A stretch of DNA of 64,000 nucleotides from Phoebastria nigripes (GCA_035582835.1 JAYKAV010002926.1:1-64000); one strand, 5' to 3'; counted from the stretch's first letter, positions 13,801-28,264 are shown. Notes: generated by a model not told the origin, from the sequence alone. Translations and numbers: made by a program.

Positions 13801-14783
13801 TGCAGGAACACAGGGATTTACATCTCATAGTTATCTTTCTCAGCTGAGACCTACAGACACAACTAAAATGCAAGTAATAAATATTAATAACTCTTCCTAA
13901 GAGTTAAAGTGATCATTTCAGACAGTTAAATATTATTGAAGTAGGCCCCTGATGTGCTTGTCCCTGTCTCATATGTATTTTTCTGCTGAGGTATGAGCTC
14001 GGCAATGGCCAGTTTAATTGCATGCCACATATTTTCATTACATGTTCTTCCTTACACAGGATCATAGCAGTTAGTCAACGGACCAAGCTCTACTCTTAGT
14101 TACAGCAAGGTGACTCTAGTAAACCCCTTGGATTCAGTTGAATTACATTGGTATATAACTGAGAGGAATTTCCTCTGATGGATATAATTTCCATGCATGA
14201 TATACGTATGTTCCTCAACAGTAATTAAGACCAGATGGTGCTTCATATTTATACTGTAAGTGTGTGGCTATTGCTTTTCTCTGATACCTCACGAAGCAGT
14301 TTTCTGCCATTCCCATACATGGCCAGTACTTTCCCACACATTTGACAGCTAATAAGTTACAAAGATTCCCNCGAACAAGTATCTAATGCAACTTAAAATT
14401 GAAAAACTTGGCAAGGAATTAGGCAACAGGTGCCTGGTATCCATCTATCGTGTATTTACAGCTGGAAGAATTGCAAGCCGGGTCTTTCTAAAAAAGGTTT
14501 GGAACTCAGTGTCTCCAGAGGAATGTGTGCCAAGGGCTTGACACCGGAGCGGGGACGGCGCCCGCTCAACGGGGATCACAACTACAAAAGGAAGTGGGGT
14601 GCATGGGTTGGGGGGTGAATCTGCGCATATGGGCGCATGCANGAAGATGAGGTTAACTTACATTTTTAGACTGGCAATCCTGGTACTTTCCACACATGCT
14701 TCAGACTTGGGAAGACTCCAGAAAAGCCAGCCAGGGTCACCAATTTATTCAAGCTTTGTAAGAGAAACTCTGAAAAACTTTTA
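10871..14783. other. Unique-looking non-coding DNA, no gene seen
   Basis: About 3.9 kb of AT-rich sequence. Frames are all under 90 codons and unconvincing. I see no repeat family I can name and no RNA gene. Confidence 0.6.
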
Positions 14784-14866
14784 ATGTATATATTATATAT
14801 TGATATATATATTTTAATATATATATGTGTGTGTGTGTATATATATATATGCACATATGCATATTT
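14784..14866. repeat. Compound (TA)n/(TG)n microsatellite
   Basis: An alternating pyrimidine-purine tract: several interrupted (TA)n runs, a central GTGTGTGTGTG block at about 14827-14838, then (TA)n again and GCACATATGCATA. Such AT/GT compound tracts are typically length-polymorphic. Confidence 0.9.
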
Positions 14867-17800
14867 TTAATGTTCACAGTCCTTTACTTGCTGCCTCTGA
14901 AACTAAAAGAAAAACATCTTACACTGGCAGAAACATTAGTACTGCTATAGGAGATAAATAGGATACTGACTGATAATCGCAGTTACCACCTGTGACTCAA
15001 TTAATTTCTCAGACATAAACACACAATGAAGGACTGTTTCTGTGGGGTGGAATATCCCCCTAGAGAAATTTGCAGAGGATACATTGAGGATCTTACAAAT
15101 TTATTACACTTTTTATTTTGTAAGACAAAAACCTCTAATTGTGTCACTCATAAATAACAGCTGTAGTGCAGGATATAGGTTTTATCAGTAATCATGTTTC
15201 TGAAAAGACTAGTCTCCACTGAACTGTTGCACCTCTGAATATGGGTGAAATTTTAGAATTAACTTTGCAAACAAATTCTTTAAGTATTCTGAGCTGAATG
15301 AAAACTATATCTGAATAAGCCTAGATTTTTAAACAAGGTCCTTTCTTCCTTCTGATTTCTTCATATATTACAGCCAACTGGAGAAGGTCATAGATGCATA
15401 ATTGGATAACAAATTCTGTGACTTTCATAAAAGTACAAGTAAGGGTTTCTGGAAAACTAAGGAAATGGGTGACTGGTCTTTATTCTAGTGGGTAACCACC
15501 TTTTTTCCACAGACATACACTCAGAGTATGTACTTGTTATATGCCTGCCCAGTATTTAGCCCAAGGGTGGTTTGGATCTGGACTGCAGTTTATAAATACC
15601 TCTGCAGTACAAAAATCAGAAAAAGCAACAACCACTGAAGAAGGATATGTATGCTTTTCTTTCTAAAACTTTCTAAGATATCTTCTGGCTCAGTATGAAT
15701 ATTCTGTTTCAAGTGGATGAAAATACGGACCAGATTTCAGAAAGTATCAGGATGAGTTCTTACAGACCAGAATTGCCCTTTTCTAAAACATCTCAAAGCT
15801 CTCTTCCTCCTCTGCCCATCCCGAGGCACAGGTATCCATATGTGCTCTTGGGGCTTTGTATGGTCATGGGGAAGCAGAACAACCACCAACACAGAAACAG
15901 TGCCAATGTCCACATCTCACCATCAGCTACCCTCTGCATCCCCTTCCAGCTGTCTTGGCGTAACTCAAATGATCATCTAGGTGAAGAGTGGCAAGTTTTA
16001 GCTGAATCCAGCAAGAGAAAGGTTTTGCTAGTAGAGACAAGAAGGCATTTTGAAGATTTTGCCTTCTCAGTACTGCCAATTCTCATAATTGTAATTAATG
16101 TTTGTTTTGCTCAGAGCTCCAGGTTTTGGAGTTGTGAAAATCTCAGCTTTCATTAAAAGAAAAAGTAGGTTTTGTGCCTGCAGAGACAAGTCTGAAAACA
16201 TGAACTTAAGGCCTGGAAAAAAAAAAGACAGAAAATAAAAAGTACTTAAAAAGGTGTTACTTTAAAAAACATGATTTTAAAAAAAGTTAATAGCATGAAC
16301 TTTCAGGGCTTCAAATATCATTTCTAAATGCATAAGGCTAGATATGCTACACCTTACAGCTAAAAAACTCCTTGCAAATGAAGATAACTTTAGTTTTCAG
16401 AGCCCATTTGGCTTCCACGGAGCTCACAGATGATCAAACAGAAAGAATGGAAAGGAAAGAACAAAGAACTTCACTCCTATGACAATCAAATAAATTGGCC
16501 CCTAAACTACCATTCACCTGCTGAGGCACATTGCTGAGTGCAGGATGTCAGGGTACCCCATCACTAGAAATCATCCAAGAGATGGATAGGAAAGTACCAG
16601 ACACATCCATATGATTTAGGTGCTGCTATGGCAATATAAGCAGAGCAGGGCTTTGTGCCCTGCACAACTTCTAACTCGGGGATATGTCGCAACCTGCCTG
16701 CTTCACACTGCCGTTCACTGGTGGTCCATGTGCTGGACTTGGCTCTCCAGTGAAGGATATGAGAGTACCTCTCCTCCAGCTAACTCCTATGCCTTAGTGC
16801 ACTGACTTTCACAGCAATAGGAGACCTGAAAGCCAAAATGACACAAAGCTTCGGCAGAAGATGAGTCTGCTTTCAACCTCACAAGGTCAACAGGTGTCCC
16901 TCCAAATAAGTTTCTTCATGCACCACATAATCTCTCCTTCTTTTCCCAGATAAAACAATCAAGCCATTTTTTTCCTTTCTTCTTTTTCCCTTACAGGCAG
17001 GAAGATGGGTTTGTGTCGTGGCCTCCTTGGTGTGTATATCATTCCCAGTCCTGCCACATAGTCAAGCATAAGGTGTCCCCGCCCTTGCAGGCTCCAAATT
17101 CAGCCTCCTGCAGGTGAAAGACTTTACATACATGAGTCCTTTCTTTGGGAATACAATGCTTCACAAATCACTGAATTAAACTACTAAATGTTTTTTTCCC
17201 CAGAAACCAATTTCTTTCATAAATTTTTGTGACTTCATTTTCCTTCTGGTCCTGGAAGGCATCAGAGGAGATATTATACATGTATGCTGCCAGGGATGTT
17301 GAGGACACTGTACAATGTACTGGTGGCTTTCAGAAAAGGAGAACTGGGGCTGGCTGCTTTCAGCTATCTGTAATAACTTGGTGAACATCAGGAGGAGATA
17401 GGCGTTGCTCAGAGCAGCAGACAGAGCACAGAAAACAAAAGCCCCAGGACAGGATGGATCAGGAAAATCACAGCATGACCAGTCCTAGTCAGCCAAGGTG
17501 CTCTGTAACTCATAAAAGCATCCCCAGGAATTGCTCATCTGTGCAGCCAGGGATGTGTCTGGGGAAATACAGATAAAACCTGCAGTTTACTGGGGATGAG
17601 TGAAAAAGATGAAGACAAGAACTCCAGTCCCTTGGAAAGGGAGGACCAAAAGGACATGATCTGAAGGCTTCTGGATTTTGGCAAGGGTCTAGAGTCTAAA
17701 GGTAACAGAAAACTGTCCAGCACTTGCTTCAGGTAGAGTCAACATGAGTTTCAGGTACAGTCAACATTCAAAAGTCTCCAGATTTCATCATTAAAATATT

Positions 17801-19738
17801 AACATGAAAGGACTAATTTTTTAGACTCAGAGTGACAGAAGAGTTTGTGGATTATATGACTAACATTTTGAAGCTGTAGAAAGGCAAGCACCTCCTTACA
17901 AGAGGATGAAACGTTCACCTCTTACTGTTTCCCCAGTGCACATTGCCTCCACCACTTCCAAATTGTTCCATTTTATCCACGTTTCCAATCAATAACCTTA
18001 ATTTTGGCATTTCCCAACTGCTGAGTTCTCGATTTTAGGTCTTTAACATTCTTTTAGCTTCTTTGTACATCATAGCTACAAAATCAATGACTGATGACTA
18101 ATGCAAATCATTCACTGGGAAAGTTGGCCTCTCCTCACTGAACCGGTATCAGTAAATAAATATGGTCATTATTTCACCAGTTTTCATAAAAACAACTCTT
18201 CATAAAACATCCAATGCAATCCTCCTCCAGAAGACTTATCTTAGTCTCTGCCAGCACTTGAAGTTTTACTTATTAGACCTGAATCTCTGCTCCCTGTGCC
18301 TAATTTCTTTTATCTGTTCAAATGTTCTCTTCTGCCTGTTGCTGTGTAAAAGATCCACACAAACAACAGGGGAACCACTGCCAACTGTGCATTAACTGTA
18401 TGTAAATGCTCTTGATGCACAGTGTAAATTAACTGCAGTAAATGAGAAACTTCCTGTCCCTCATCACTTTCCATTACAGTTACCTTATGTATTATTTGTT
18501 ACCCCAGATGGTAAAAAAATTTAAATGGAAATTTGTTTTTATGCTGCCAGTGCTCCTGCAAGTGAAAAAGAAGAGATACGTTGGGATAGATCAGCAAAGT
18601 GAGTATGGCAGTGGCAACAGCTAAAGCAGTTGAAATGCTTCGGGGTAACACCACTGAGGCAAGCGGAGAAGGTTTGCACCTTTCTACATCCAAGCTGTGT
18701 TTACCTTTGTAAAGTACATGAATAGGTTTTCTTCATAGTCAAAAGCAACCAACACTTAGGACTGCTTTCCACGCAGGTTATATATGGACTTCCTTAAACT
18801 GGCTTAGCAACCAAATCAATTAAATCAACATGTCCCTCCAGCATGGATTCTTTCATGCCCTGCAGTGAAATAAACATATAAATCTTCTCACCTAGAATAA
18901 TTCAATCATCTCCAATTTTGGATGCTTGAGGAAAGTGGGCAGGTGGAAAGTTCTGGAGACAGAAGTTCATTGTTACCCCTGAACACAGAGACCATGACCA
19001 ACATTGGTATTAACTTCTCAGTATCCCACAGTCAGGTCTAGCCATTTCCATGACTGTTCTAGATCCTGCCCTTGCTGCTGTGAACATCACCATTCCATCC
19101 CCACAAGGAAGATTTTAGATATAGCCAGGGCCCATTCCCTGGCTCTTAGTCCAGCTGGCATGGTTTGGCCATGTTTATAGTATTAATCTCTTTGATCCTC
19201 TAAATCACAGTTAAAGGAACTAGCAGCATCCGAGTTGCAGCCAGACTGCTTTGGGAACCATCCCTGGCCCATGCTAATTCTTGAAGCATGCTCAGGAGTT
19301 CTTTGGGAGAGGGCAGGTTGGTGCAGGCCAAAACCATACCCAGAAGCACACTCACAATGGTGCCAGTGACTGAGCTCCAGCACTCAGGCCTTGGCGCTGC
19401 TTAATTTACAGCTATTCCTGAGCTAAGAAATCCAGGAACTGGTCTGAATTGTATTAGTGATCTTTCACCTTAGATCTGATCTACTGTTAATAAACTTAAT
19501 TCTAGCAGTCACCATACAGCAAAATCTTTTTTCTCCTGCGACACAGGCTGTTGCATATTATCAGCATGCAGAGCCTTTTGGATCTGCATGCCCAATCCAA
19601 AGGCAATTCAAGTCAGTGAAAGTCTGGAAAATTAATAAAAAGCAAAACAGGGTACTGTACAATTCCTTCATTCCCCCCTACCTTCAATACTGTACCCAAC
19701 TTGAACTGGAAGAGGGACTCAAAGAAAGGAAACACGAA
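14867..19738. other. Unique-looking non-coding DNA, no gene seen
   Basis: About 4.9 kb. A 153-codon frame (15695-16156, plus strand) is the longest. Its translation is compositionally mixed, shows no domain I recognise, and is not flanked by convincing splice signals. I treat it as chance. No transposon remnant could be named. Confidence 0.6.
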
Positions 19739-20255
19739 TGATCAAAGGTGTGAAATGGCTTTCATATGAGGAATTGCTGAGTAGTCTCAGACTCTTCTGC
19801 CAGGACTTGGTGGGGGTATGATGAAGGTCTATAAAATCCAGAGTAGCAAGGAGTGGCTGGATTGCGAATGACTATGCACTCCCTCTTCCAATGCAAGAAC
19901 CAGAGCCACCAGATGGAGTTAAATGGAGCTGGGTTTGCCATATGGAGAAATGTTTTTTCACTCAGCAATTAGAGAGCCTGTAGAGCTTTTACCAAAGAGC
20001 TATGTGGACGCAAAAAGTTTACAAAAGCTTGAGGGGAGACTGGACAAGTGCTTGAAATAGAAATCCCCTGGGTTACAAAACAGACAAACTTCACCAGGGC
20101 CAGGAAATCCCCTGAGCTGAAAATAGCTGGAGGCTGAAAGAAGAAATTATCACGTATGCTTGCCCTGCTCTCACCCTTGCCTTCTTAGGGGCACTCCTGG
20201 GAACAGAGCACTGGGCTAGGTGGTCCAGGGGTCTGAACCACCTCGGTCATTTTTA
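19739..20255 (+). mobile_element. Ancient CR1 LINE fragment (3' end), sense
   Basis: A heavily diverged but recognisable 3' portion of an old amniote CR1. Successive landmarks are in order: ATCAAAGGTGTGAAATGGCT and CATATGAGGAATTGCTGAGT (the YEER-type region), GGTATGATGAAGGTCTATAA, CCACCAGATGGAGTTAAATG, GAGGGGAGACTGGACAAGTG, and the 3' UTR phrase ACTGGGCTAGGTGGTCCAGG with GGTCTGAACCAC. The reading frame is destroyed by stops and indels. Sequence just upstream (19660-19738, translating to ...FIPPYLQYCTQLE...) may be further CR1 coding sequence resembling the VRPHLEYC region, so the element may start earlier. The element is non-functional. Confidence 0.8.
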
Positions 20256-23200
20256 CATCCTCACTGGTGACACACATGGACTCTGGATGAAGTATTCTCT
20301 CTTCATCATCAGGGCTGAAATCACACTGACCATGTCCCTATGGGAACTGCTCTGTTTTCTGAAGGGTCCTGGCCTTGCACCACACCGGGAAGAGGCTGTC
20401 CCTCCTGAGCACCCCATATCACTTGCAGTTACACTGCAGGGTGGCCAGGTGTCTAAATCAACTCTACCACATCTAAACAACACTAAATTACAGCACCAAC
20501 TTTGCCAAAACTTAAGGAACAGGGAAACGATCCTGGTGGCTGCACAGTAGGTCATAACCTTGGGTTAACACAGCAAAAATAAACTCAGTGTTGTTTTTGC
20601 AGTTAGTTTTTTAATGTCTTCCAGAGGTAGCATGTGGATCCTCGCCAACTGTTAGCACTGCAACTTTGAATCCTCCCTGAAATCCTGCCTGATTCAATTT
20701 TCTGTTTAGAATTTTGCTTGTGATATTACACAGGATTTGGGAGTAAGGGAATAAGGGAAGGGTGAGCTATCACTGCATGTGGGATTTGAAAGGCCGTTTC
20801 AGTCAGTTTTCTCTGAAACAGTGATTTATTGGTGAAATGCCTAATGCAGCTGGGAAGCTCTGCTGAAGTCTTGAATTTGTGTGAATATTTCCCACATGAG
20901 AAAAGCCCAGATGGGAAATAGTCACACAATGGGAGGGAGAAACCTGGAAAGCGGTAATGTCAACAGAGATTTAATAGTAATAGTGTGCAGCAAATTGGAC
21001 ATGCAGTAAAGAGTAATACAGTAGTGAAACAGACCAAAGCCGTTTTGGGTTGAGTCACCAGAAGCTTCGTTTCAGACGCTGGAATGTAGCCTTAATTTCT
21101 GGGCATGTCGTTACCTGAAAGACTAACTGGAATGAATTCTGAGAAGGGCAGCAAAACTACCGCGGAAAGAGAGACCAGTTGCTAACAGCACATCCTGACT
21201 GAGGAATGAGTGCGAAGGCACAGACTGCACAAGAGGAGAGAGCACAGCTATCTGCAGGATCCGAATGCCAAGCTGAGAGGAGACAGCAGAGAGCACAGTG
21301 CTATACCACGGAAGACAAAGAAATGTTGCAAAAAAACGTGAGATAAAAGTTAGAGGAGTTTACTAACAGTGGGATATGTTAGGCTGTGGAATGGCCACCA
21401 GAGCAAAGATGTCAATAACTGAGATGTTTCGGACTGTAAAAGGGTGGTAAAAGCACAGCAGGAACAACACTCTGCATTGGTGGAGATATGGGTTAGAAAT
21501 GTTAGGGCTTTCCCAGTGCTGAGCTGTATAGCCTGGAGAGTCATGATCTACTGAGTAACGATGACACAAAGCATACAAAGAGAGACTGTAACAGATCCTT
21601 AGTCTGCATGAAATGACCCAGGCATATTCAGATCAACCCATCCCTTATGACCACGTACACCACAGCTGAACATCTACCCTCAGCACACTGGGGAGGGGGA
21701 AAGAGGGAAAGTCATGCTTCCTGGCTTGAATATGCAAAGCAGATACCACACAGTTTAAAACAGTACATATACTTGAACGGAAATTGCTTCCAAAGTCTTC
21801 TACATGATAAATTATTACATCATGCCTACTCTGTTATTTCACTTTCAACAAACTGCTAAAATACAATCTTGGTACAGAAGAAAAAAATTTACAATGGTGT
21901 CAGTATTCTGATTAAATACTTTTTCAATAGAGATTTCATGCTATTATTTTTGACAAAAAAACCCCGCACCCAAAACCCAATCTTTAAGATTAAATATTAG
22001 GGAGTAACCAAATTAGTCTCTCTACTCCCTCACCCTTCAAAGAACAGGAAATCAAAATTAATAGAAACCTCTAATGCATATAAGATTATTGCTCTGAATC
22101 TCTGCCATTAACTTTTTCACAGTAGAGACTACCACATGCCCTTTATCAGCAAGCTTAGCCTGGGTGAAAAGAGTTAACAAACAGCTCCCACATTATCAGG
22201 GATCCTCAAAATCACTACAGATGTCACCTACCAGAAGCAGATTGCATAGCATCCAAAGGACAGGGTTAAAGACAGAGTTTAAGACAGAGTTTGAGCCTTA
22301 ACACTGAATTTCTTAGATCTTTTTGCCTTTGTGGACCACTAGAGTTAACTCAGTAGGCTGTGTGTATGTCTGATTCTCAGTCTTAAACAGAGATTGCAAG
22401 GTAAATCTCAGCAGTATAGCTTTACGATGATCCCCTTTGGAAGGCTGAATGTGAGTAAAACTAGAAATTTAAGAAGTCTGGATCAGCATCAGGCACTGGT
22501 GAACACTGTCAGCATCTACTACTCCTGTTCAAAGCTGGGATAAGGGTGTCTTGTTATCTCTGAGTTTATTATTCTGCAGATCCACAAACTGTACTATAAG
22601 AGTTACACTTGCAGCTTTAGGAGACATGATTCTGGATATACTGAACTTTATAAGGCATGTGGGCAACCAGGCCCTAGGCTAGCTTCTGCAACTGTTTTCA
22701 CTTGCATTTCATCCATATTTAAGGACGCATACCTGTTTAGTTTCTTCTAGTAGTTTCCAATGAAGAAGAAAGAAAACAAAAAAAAAAAACAACAAAAGAA
22801 AGGAATGGTTTTGCACTGACATTTAAAGAAAAATCTACCTCTTAAGTATTAACCACTATTACAACTCCTTACTCCTCCAGTGGCATTCAGCTCCCACATC
22901 ATCAAGGTCAGCATTTGCTTTTACATGTAGGAATAAAACCCTGACCATTAGAAATAACTTTCTGCTGGATATGGGATGCCACTGGCAACATGCTATGGGT
23001 CTCCTGCAGGAACAGTGCAACCTTAAAAGTTTACCACTTAACATTTCATATTTATTCACCTATTTCACCGAGGCTTAGAGGGCTGGTGAATTGTAGCAAG
23101 CGTGGAGACTGCTGTTATCTTTTCTCAAAGGCACTGCCTCTACGGGACCCCTACATGTCTCCAGGGAGGACCGAAGCCTTACTGTACAATCTTGCAGATT

Positions 23201-25189
23201 ATTTCTGTTTGTGTACTCGACCCCAAATGGGAGGAAATGAAACATAACCATTTTGTGGGCCGTGAAGAGGGGGAAGCACAGCCCCGTGCCTTGAGCACGG
23301 CTGGGAGGCAGTGACCTGGGTTGGGTGCCAGCTTCGAGAGATCAGATTCATACCACGGTGCTGTGCACTCATCAGTGAGCTGCAGAATTGCATCTCCTGT
23401 CTTTCATTTTCCTCCACGTGAAACAAAGATGATAACAGCTGAGAGGCCCTCCGAGGTGAAAAAGCCCCTAAGCCTTATAAATATCATCAGTTGTAATTTT
23501 AACATTTCACTTCATCTTCAAATGAGTGTTGTTCTTATAAGGGCAAAGCATTATTTTCCTCTGCCCTCCTCTAGAATAAACCAGGAACCCTGATAACAGC
23601 TTCAGAGGTTAATGTGACAGCTACCCACATTCACTGCAAAAAATCCAGACGTATCTTTGTTAAGCAACTAAGAAAGGATTTCTTTCAAGGCTGCGTGGCT
23701 TTTGAGCCTTGAAAAATCTTATTAGTCGGATAAGGAGAAAAAAGTATATACAAGCAACCCATTCTAGGAATCTAGTGGCTTGTAAAGAGAAAGAACACAA
23801 TTATGCTGAGCTGCACGGCCAAAAGTTTAACAGATCAGACTCCATGTGCCCTAACACACTTAGTCTAACTCTGACTTGCTGAGCTGCTTTAAGCTGTCTG
23901 TCAAAACGGCATGAGCCTCAGCGATTCATTTCACGAGCACAAGACACCAGTGTAAGGTAAAGCTGATGCAAGCTGGGAGTAGCTGGATCAGTGAGATATG
24001 ACTCTCATGTCTAAACAGGGCTTTGGGCTGAGCAGAGCTGGCTTAAAGCAACTTTCTCATCACAAAACAGAATGGATAAATGAAGCAACTAAAGCGCTTT
24101 CTCTGACCCTCTGGTCCTTAGCTGCAAAGGGGACCAGTACACTCCATTGTCATCGCAAGGCCCTTTTCATATGTCAGCACAGTCATTGCTGAGAAATATT
24201 AGTGGCAAAATTCCTTAATAAACCAAGTTCCCTAAAAACTCCAGAGAATGGAGACTTCCAAATGTTAACATTTTATTAGGAAGCTATTTTCTCAAAGAAT
24301 TCCTTTTGAAAATTAACCCCATTAAGGCTTGGAATAGCTCTAAAACCTCAGTGGCTCTTTTTAAAACTAAGCAGCCCTTCTTTTCCCATTTCTTATTTCT
24401 TAAACAAACTATTAAACAAAAAATCCCTATTTCTTAAGTACATACAATTTAAAATTGAATGGTTTTGTTTCAAGAAGCAGTTATACAAATAGAAAGAAAC
24501 ATTTTGCAACGCAGCAAGCTTGGGCCCAGTTTTGTTATAGTCTAACACTTGGACAAATGCCCTCAATTCAGTAGAGTTACAAAGCATTTCTAACAGGTTT
24601 TCAGGCCAGAAACCTGCCTGCTCCTTCCCCAGTGAGAACTGCCATTTAATAGCGGCTGGAAAGCTGCTACATGTTTAAGAAACATGAGAGAAAGTCAGAG
24701 ATCTGATTTAGGCTTCATATCACATCTCTGAAGAAATCTGGAGATCATTCTTTGTCTTATTTACCCATCTACAACTTGGAGTTAATTCTCCTGCATTGCA
24801 CCAGTCCTGCACCAATGCAGAACAGTGCACCAGTAACCCCAAGTCATCTGTTAACACCAAAGCTCGTATGTTCTTTCCTGTCAGTCCCATAGCAGGGTAT
24901 TGCTAGTGATGGGAAAACAAAAGCTAACTCCTGTTTGAAAACCTTTCCCGAATCTTCTCAGCTCGTCGTAGACCAAGCACTGTCTTCTCGTCTCCCTTGC
25001 GCAGGATCATCCCCTCCCCTCTCTCTGTGTTTGGACAGTGGATAGAGCAGTGTGCTTTGCCCTCTGCCCTCGGCCCCCGGGTATTCTTGCTATATAACGA
25101 TTTATAAGGAGGAGGGTGGTTGATTTCTCTTCTATGTGCCAGGCTCAGGGCTTCGTGGGCTTCCCTCTGGCTGTCTGAGCCCTGCTGAT
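20256..25189. other. Unique-looking non-coding DNA, no gene seen
   Basis: About 4.9 kb. No frame exceeds about 100 codons. An A-rich tract lies at about 22773-22799. The portion 23600-24420 has the even, AT-leaning, non-repetitive texture of conserved intronic or intergenic sequence, but nothing specific can be assigned. Confidence 0.55.
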
Positions 25190-25560
25190 TTCACTGGGGG
25201 GTGGGAATGCCCTGCACCTTTTTGAAAAGACACAGCAGGTCCCCCTGGCAAAGGATCTCATGAAACGTGCGCTTTTTACCATTGCAAAATGGTCCAAAAT
25301 TAGCCTTTAAAAGCCGTAAATTACCACAGTAAGCCAAGGAATTTGCATTTGTAAAGTACACGCCTGAGGTGCAAAACACATTAACAAAATACACAAATAA
25401 ACAAAGCTGTTCAAAACCAAATGCAATTATACATTCAGGGCAAGGTGCCATGGAAATCCACGTCAGTTGTGCATGTATGTTTGAAGGCAACGTTTTGCCC
25501 TGAGTCCAAACTATTTTGTTTCCCCCGTAGGGAAAATATACTAAAAAATACTGGTGCTAT
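25190..25560. promoter_or_regulatory. Candidate conserved non-coding element (enhancer-like)
   Basis: A block of about 370 bp without repeat signatures. It contains a forkhead-like AAATAAACAAAG at 25395-25406, ATGCAATTAT near 25431 (homeodomain/POU-like), TTTGCATTTG near 25343 and several CATTTGC-type words. On the minus strand a 99-codon frame spans most of it, but its translation shows no domain. The regulatory reading is an inference from motif density and texture only. Confidence 0.2.
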
Positions 25561-28264
25561 CATGTTATTTACAGGGTAGCAGTAGCTAAGGAAATGAACA
25601 GCTTGAAATACATTTTGCGCTGGACATGGCTAGTCTGTAAAGGCACACATCTAAGAACTACTTCTTTGCCTGAGAGACGCGTGCTCAAGTGCACACCTCT
25701 GTCCGTGACCATATGAAATGCTGTTACTTATGCAAGGAGGATGCCGGCGGGCACCTTGAGGCGATTTAGGTACCGAACCTCCCATTTCCATGTGAGGCCT
25801 TCCAGCCCACTCAGGCATTTAGAGTAATTCAACACATCTGTGCAGCTATTATGTGCAGGCGTGACCCAACCTCCCTGTAGTGGCACTTCTAAAATACTGA
25901 GAAGCTAGTGATGGTCCAAGAACATTGTGATGATATGGAGATTCATTTTAGTAATCTTCCCCAGCATCCTGGATACTGTCCTGTGGATGGAAGTGTGACC
26001 TTGGAGCAGAATAATTTTTCAGAGATATATCCTGATATATCAAGGGTGGCTTTGATTACAGCTCAGCCACTCACAACATTTTGCATCGCTCTCATGCCTT
26101 TCCAGCAAGGACTGTGGGGCCTTCCTGAAGATAATGGAAAAATGAAACTTCACAGCTCCTGCACAAAGTGTGTTCTCCTCCAGCATAGCACCAGTATGCC
26201 CTTCAGTGAATCTCATTGCCTTTAGCTTCTGTCATTAGACACCCACACCCAGCTTTTACTTCCATACCTCTAACTCTTGTGTTTGGTGTCATTCAGTGCA
26301 ATTCAGTGATTTTTAACAAGTGCTTTGCAAGGCCCATGGGGGCTGGCTTCCACCCTTGTGGATGAGTCCCAGGGGTCTCCAAAAGGTAACTCAGGTTTCA
26401 TCTATGCAGCTGAATCCCCTGANGCTCCCTGTTCAAGTAATACAGCCTATCTTATGCCTGTATGGGTGTAGGGACCAGACCCCAGTGCACACTACCTTCC
26501 TACTTTGTACCTGGTCTCCCCAGCCAGGGAATCATTTAACAAACCTAAGGGTGCAATGCAGCAGCAGATGTGTATGAAGCATGGACAAGCTGGAAATTAC
26601 AATGCCTGGGGAACACCTGCATGAAATACAAATATGCTTTTCGGAAAGCCACTGTCACCAGGCTCAATGACCCCACACAGGGGCCCACACCTACATGGGA
26701 AACTTTCTACAGGTCCACAAATTAAAAATGGCTGGAGGCAAACATTCGGAGAGGGGTCGTGGGAGGACATNCCAGGCAGATGTTTTTAACTGTCAAACAG
26801 CCACAATACATGTTTCCAAGTGGGAATTTTGGGTGTCTTTTCTCTGAAAATTTGTTTGTCTTTTGAAAAGAACTACTAGACCTTTTCAAAGAAAGAAATC
26901 CCAGTTTGTTCTCTGTTTAAGCCATGACTGTAGGAATTGTCTGTGTTTTGAATATGACCCTTTTTCCTGGGGGCTGTCACAAGTAACGTACACCGAGAAG
27001 GTAGGTTAGGCTGATTCAAATCCAATGGAGAGAAGCCCGAAATGTTTTTCCTGGCTGGATCCGTAGAGACTTAGTGCTAACTCTGGAGGGCTTTTTTGGG
27101 CCTTGTTTTGGGAGTTTTTGGGGGAGGAACAGAAAACATACTGAATTAATTCAGCAGACAGAACAACAAATTAAAAAGTTTTTCACAAAAACAGACAGCA
27201 TCTCACTAGTATGTCCTTGTTTCATAGTGTCAACTCCACGTACCAATCCTGTTTTGACCATTCAATTAAAAAAGCTTTACGTTTCATCATAACAATGATG
27301 TCCCACATATACTTGGTGTTGGATTTGCTTGGTTACAGGCTAGTTGAAGGTCTGTTATTTTTCTTTTTTGCCAGAGTTTACCTCGTCCTCTTCCAGATGC
27401 CAAGCCTGCACCTCCCCTTGGGTAGGACTGCTTTCTTTCCTAGGCTGGGATCTAACTGTGGTGCCCTCTGTAAGGGCCAACCAAATCTGAGTCCCTGTGG
27501 CTACTGGCCTATATGTGATCACAGGCATAATGTGGCCCAGCCATGACCCTACAAGTAAAAGTATATTGAAAAAACTAAACTTTTAAAGGAATAGATGTTA
27601 AAGTAACAAATAATCTACATGCATGTCCATCTGTCTAGAAAATTATCATCTCCAGGGGACAACCTGGTGAAGCTTCAAGCATCCCTGCAGCTCCTTTGGC
27701 TCAGTTTTGCTTCCTCCTGGCAACTGTCAGCTATTTCTTGAGAAAGCATCTCCCCTGAGCCGTGCTGAGGTGTCCCGTGTATCTGGGATTCACTCCTCTG
27801 GTCAAACTGCAATCCCAGGCTGAATGACAGTCTTCAAGGCCAGTGACTTTGTCTCCTAAGACCTCTCAAATCTTTCAGAAGGAGTGGCTTATTGTAGTAC
27901 AGTTCTCCTTATGTCTGCTTTTTCCAGAAAACTTTTACCCATGATCTTAACAAACTACAGCTCAATAGTCCAAGCAAAAGGCATGGCCTGTTTCAAAACA
28001 CTTAAGATAGCAGAATTCTCTATGGAACTGGTTTTTTGACTGAGGAATCAAAATACATGAGACTTATCCAAGGCCCCCTATGTTTTATCTGGGCTTTATT
28101 TAGGTGATGAAGTGGGCACTGGATCTTGTCAAAACACAGTGCCCAGTTATGGATGTTGAGCACATAATAACCTGGGACAGTGACAATGAAAATCCGGTTT
28201 GGTGTGTTTTCAGTTGGGCTCTAAGCATGGAGGGAGCCAAAATTCATAGATTCTTTTGAAAAGC
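25561..28264. other. Unique-looking non-coding DNA, no gene seen
   Basis: About 2.7 kb with no supportable gene, RNA or named repeat. Frames of about 105-111 codons near 25908 and 27211 look like chance. Ambiguous bases occur at about 26423 and 26771. Confidence 0.6.

Noticed and set aside
15695..16156. 153-codon plus-strand frame
   Set aside because: No recognisable domain; composition and length are compatible with chance.
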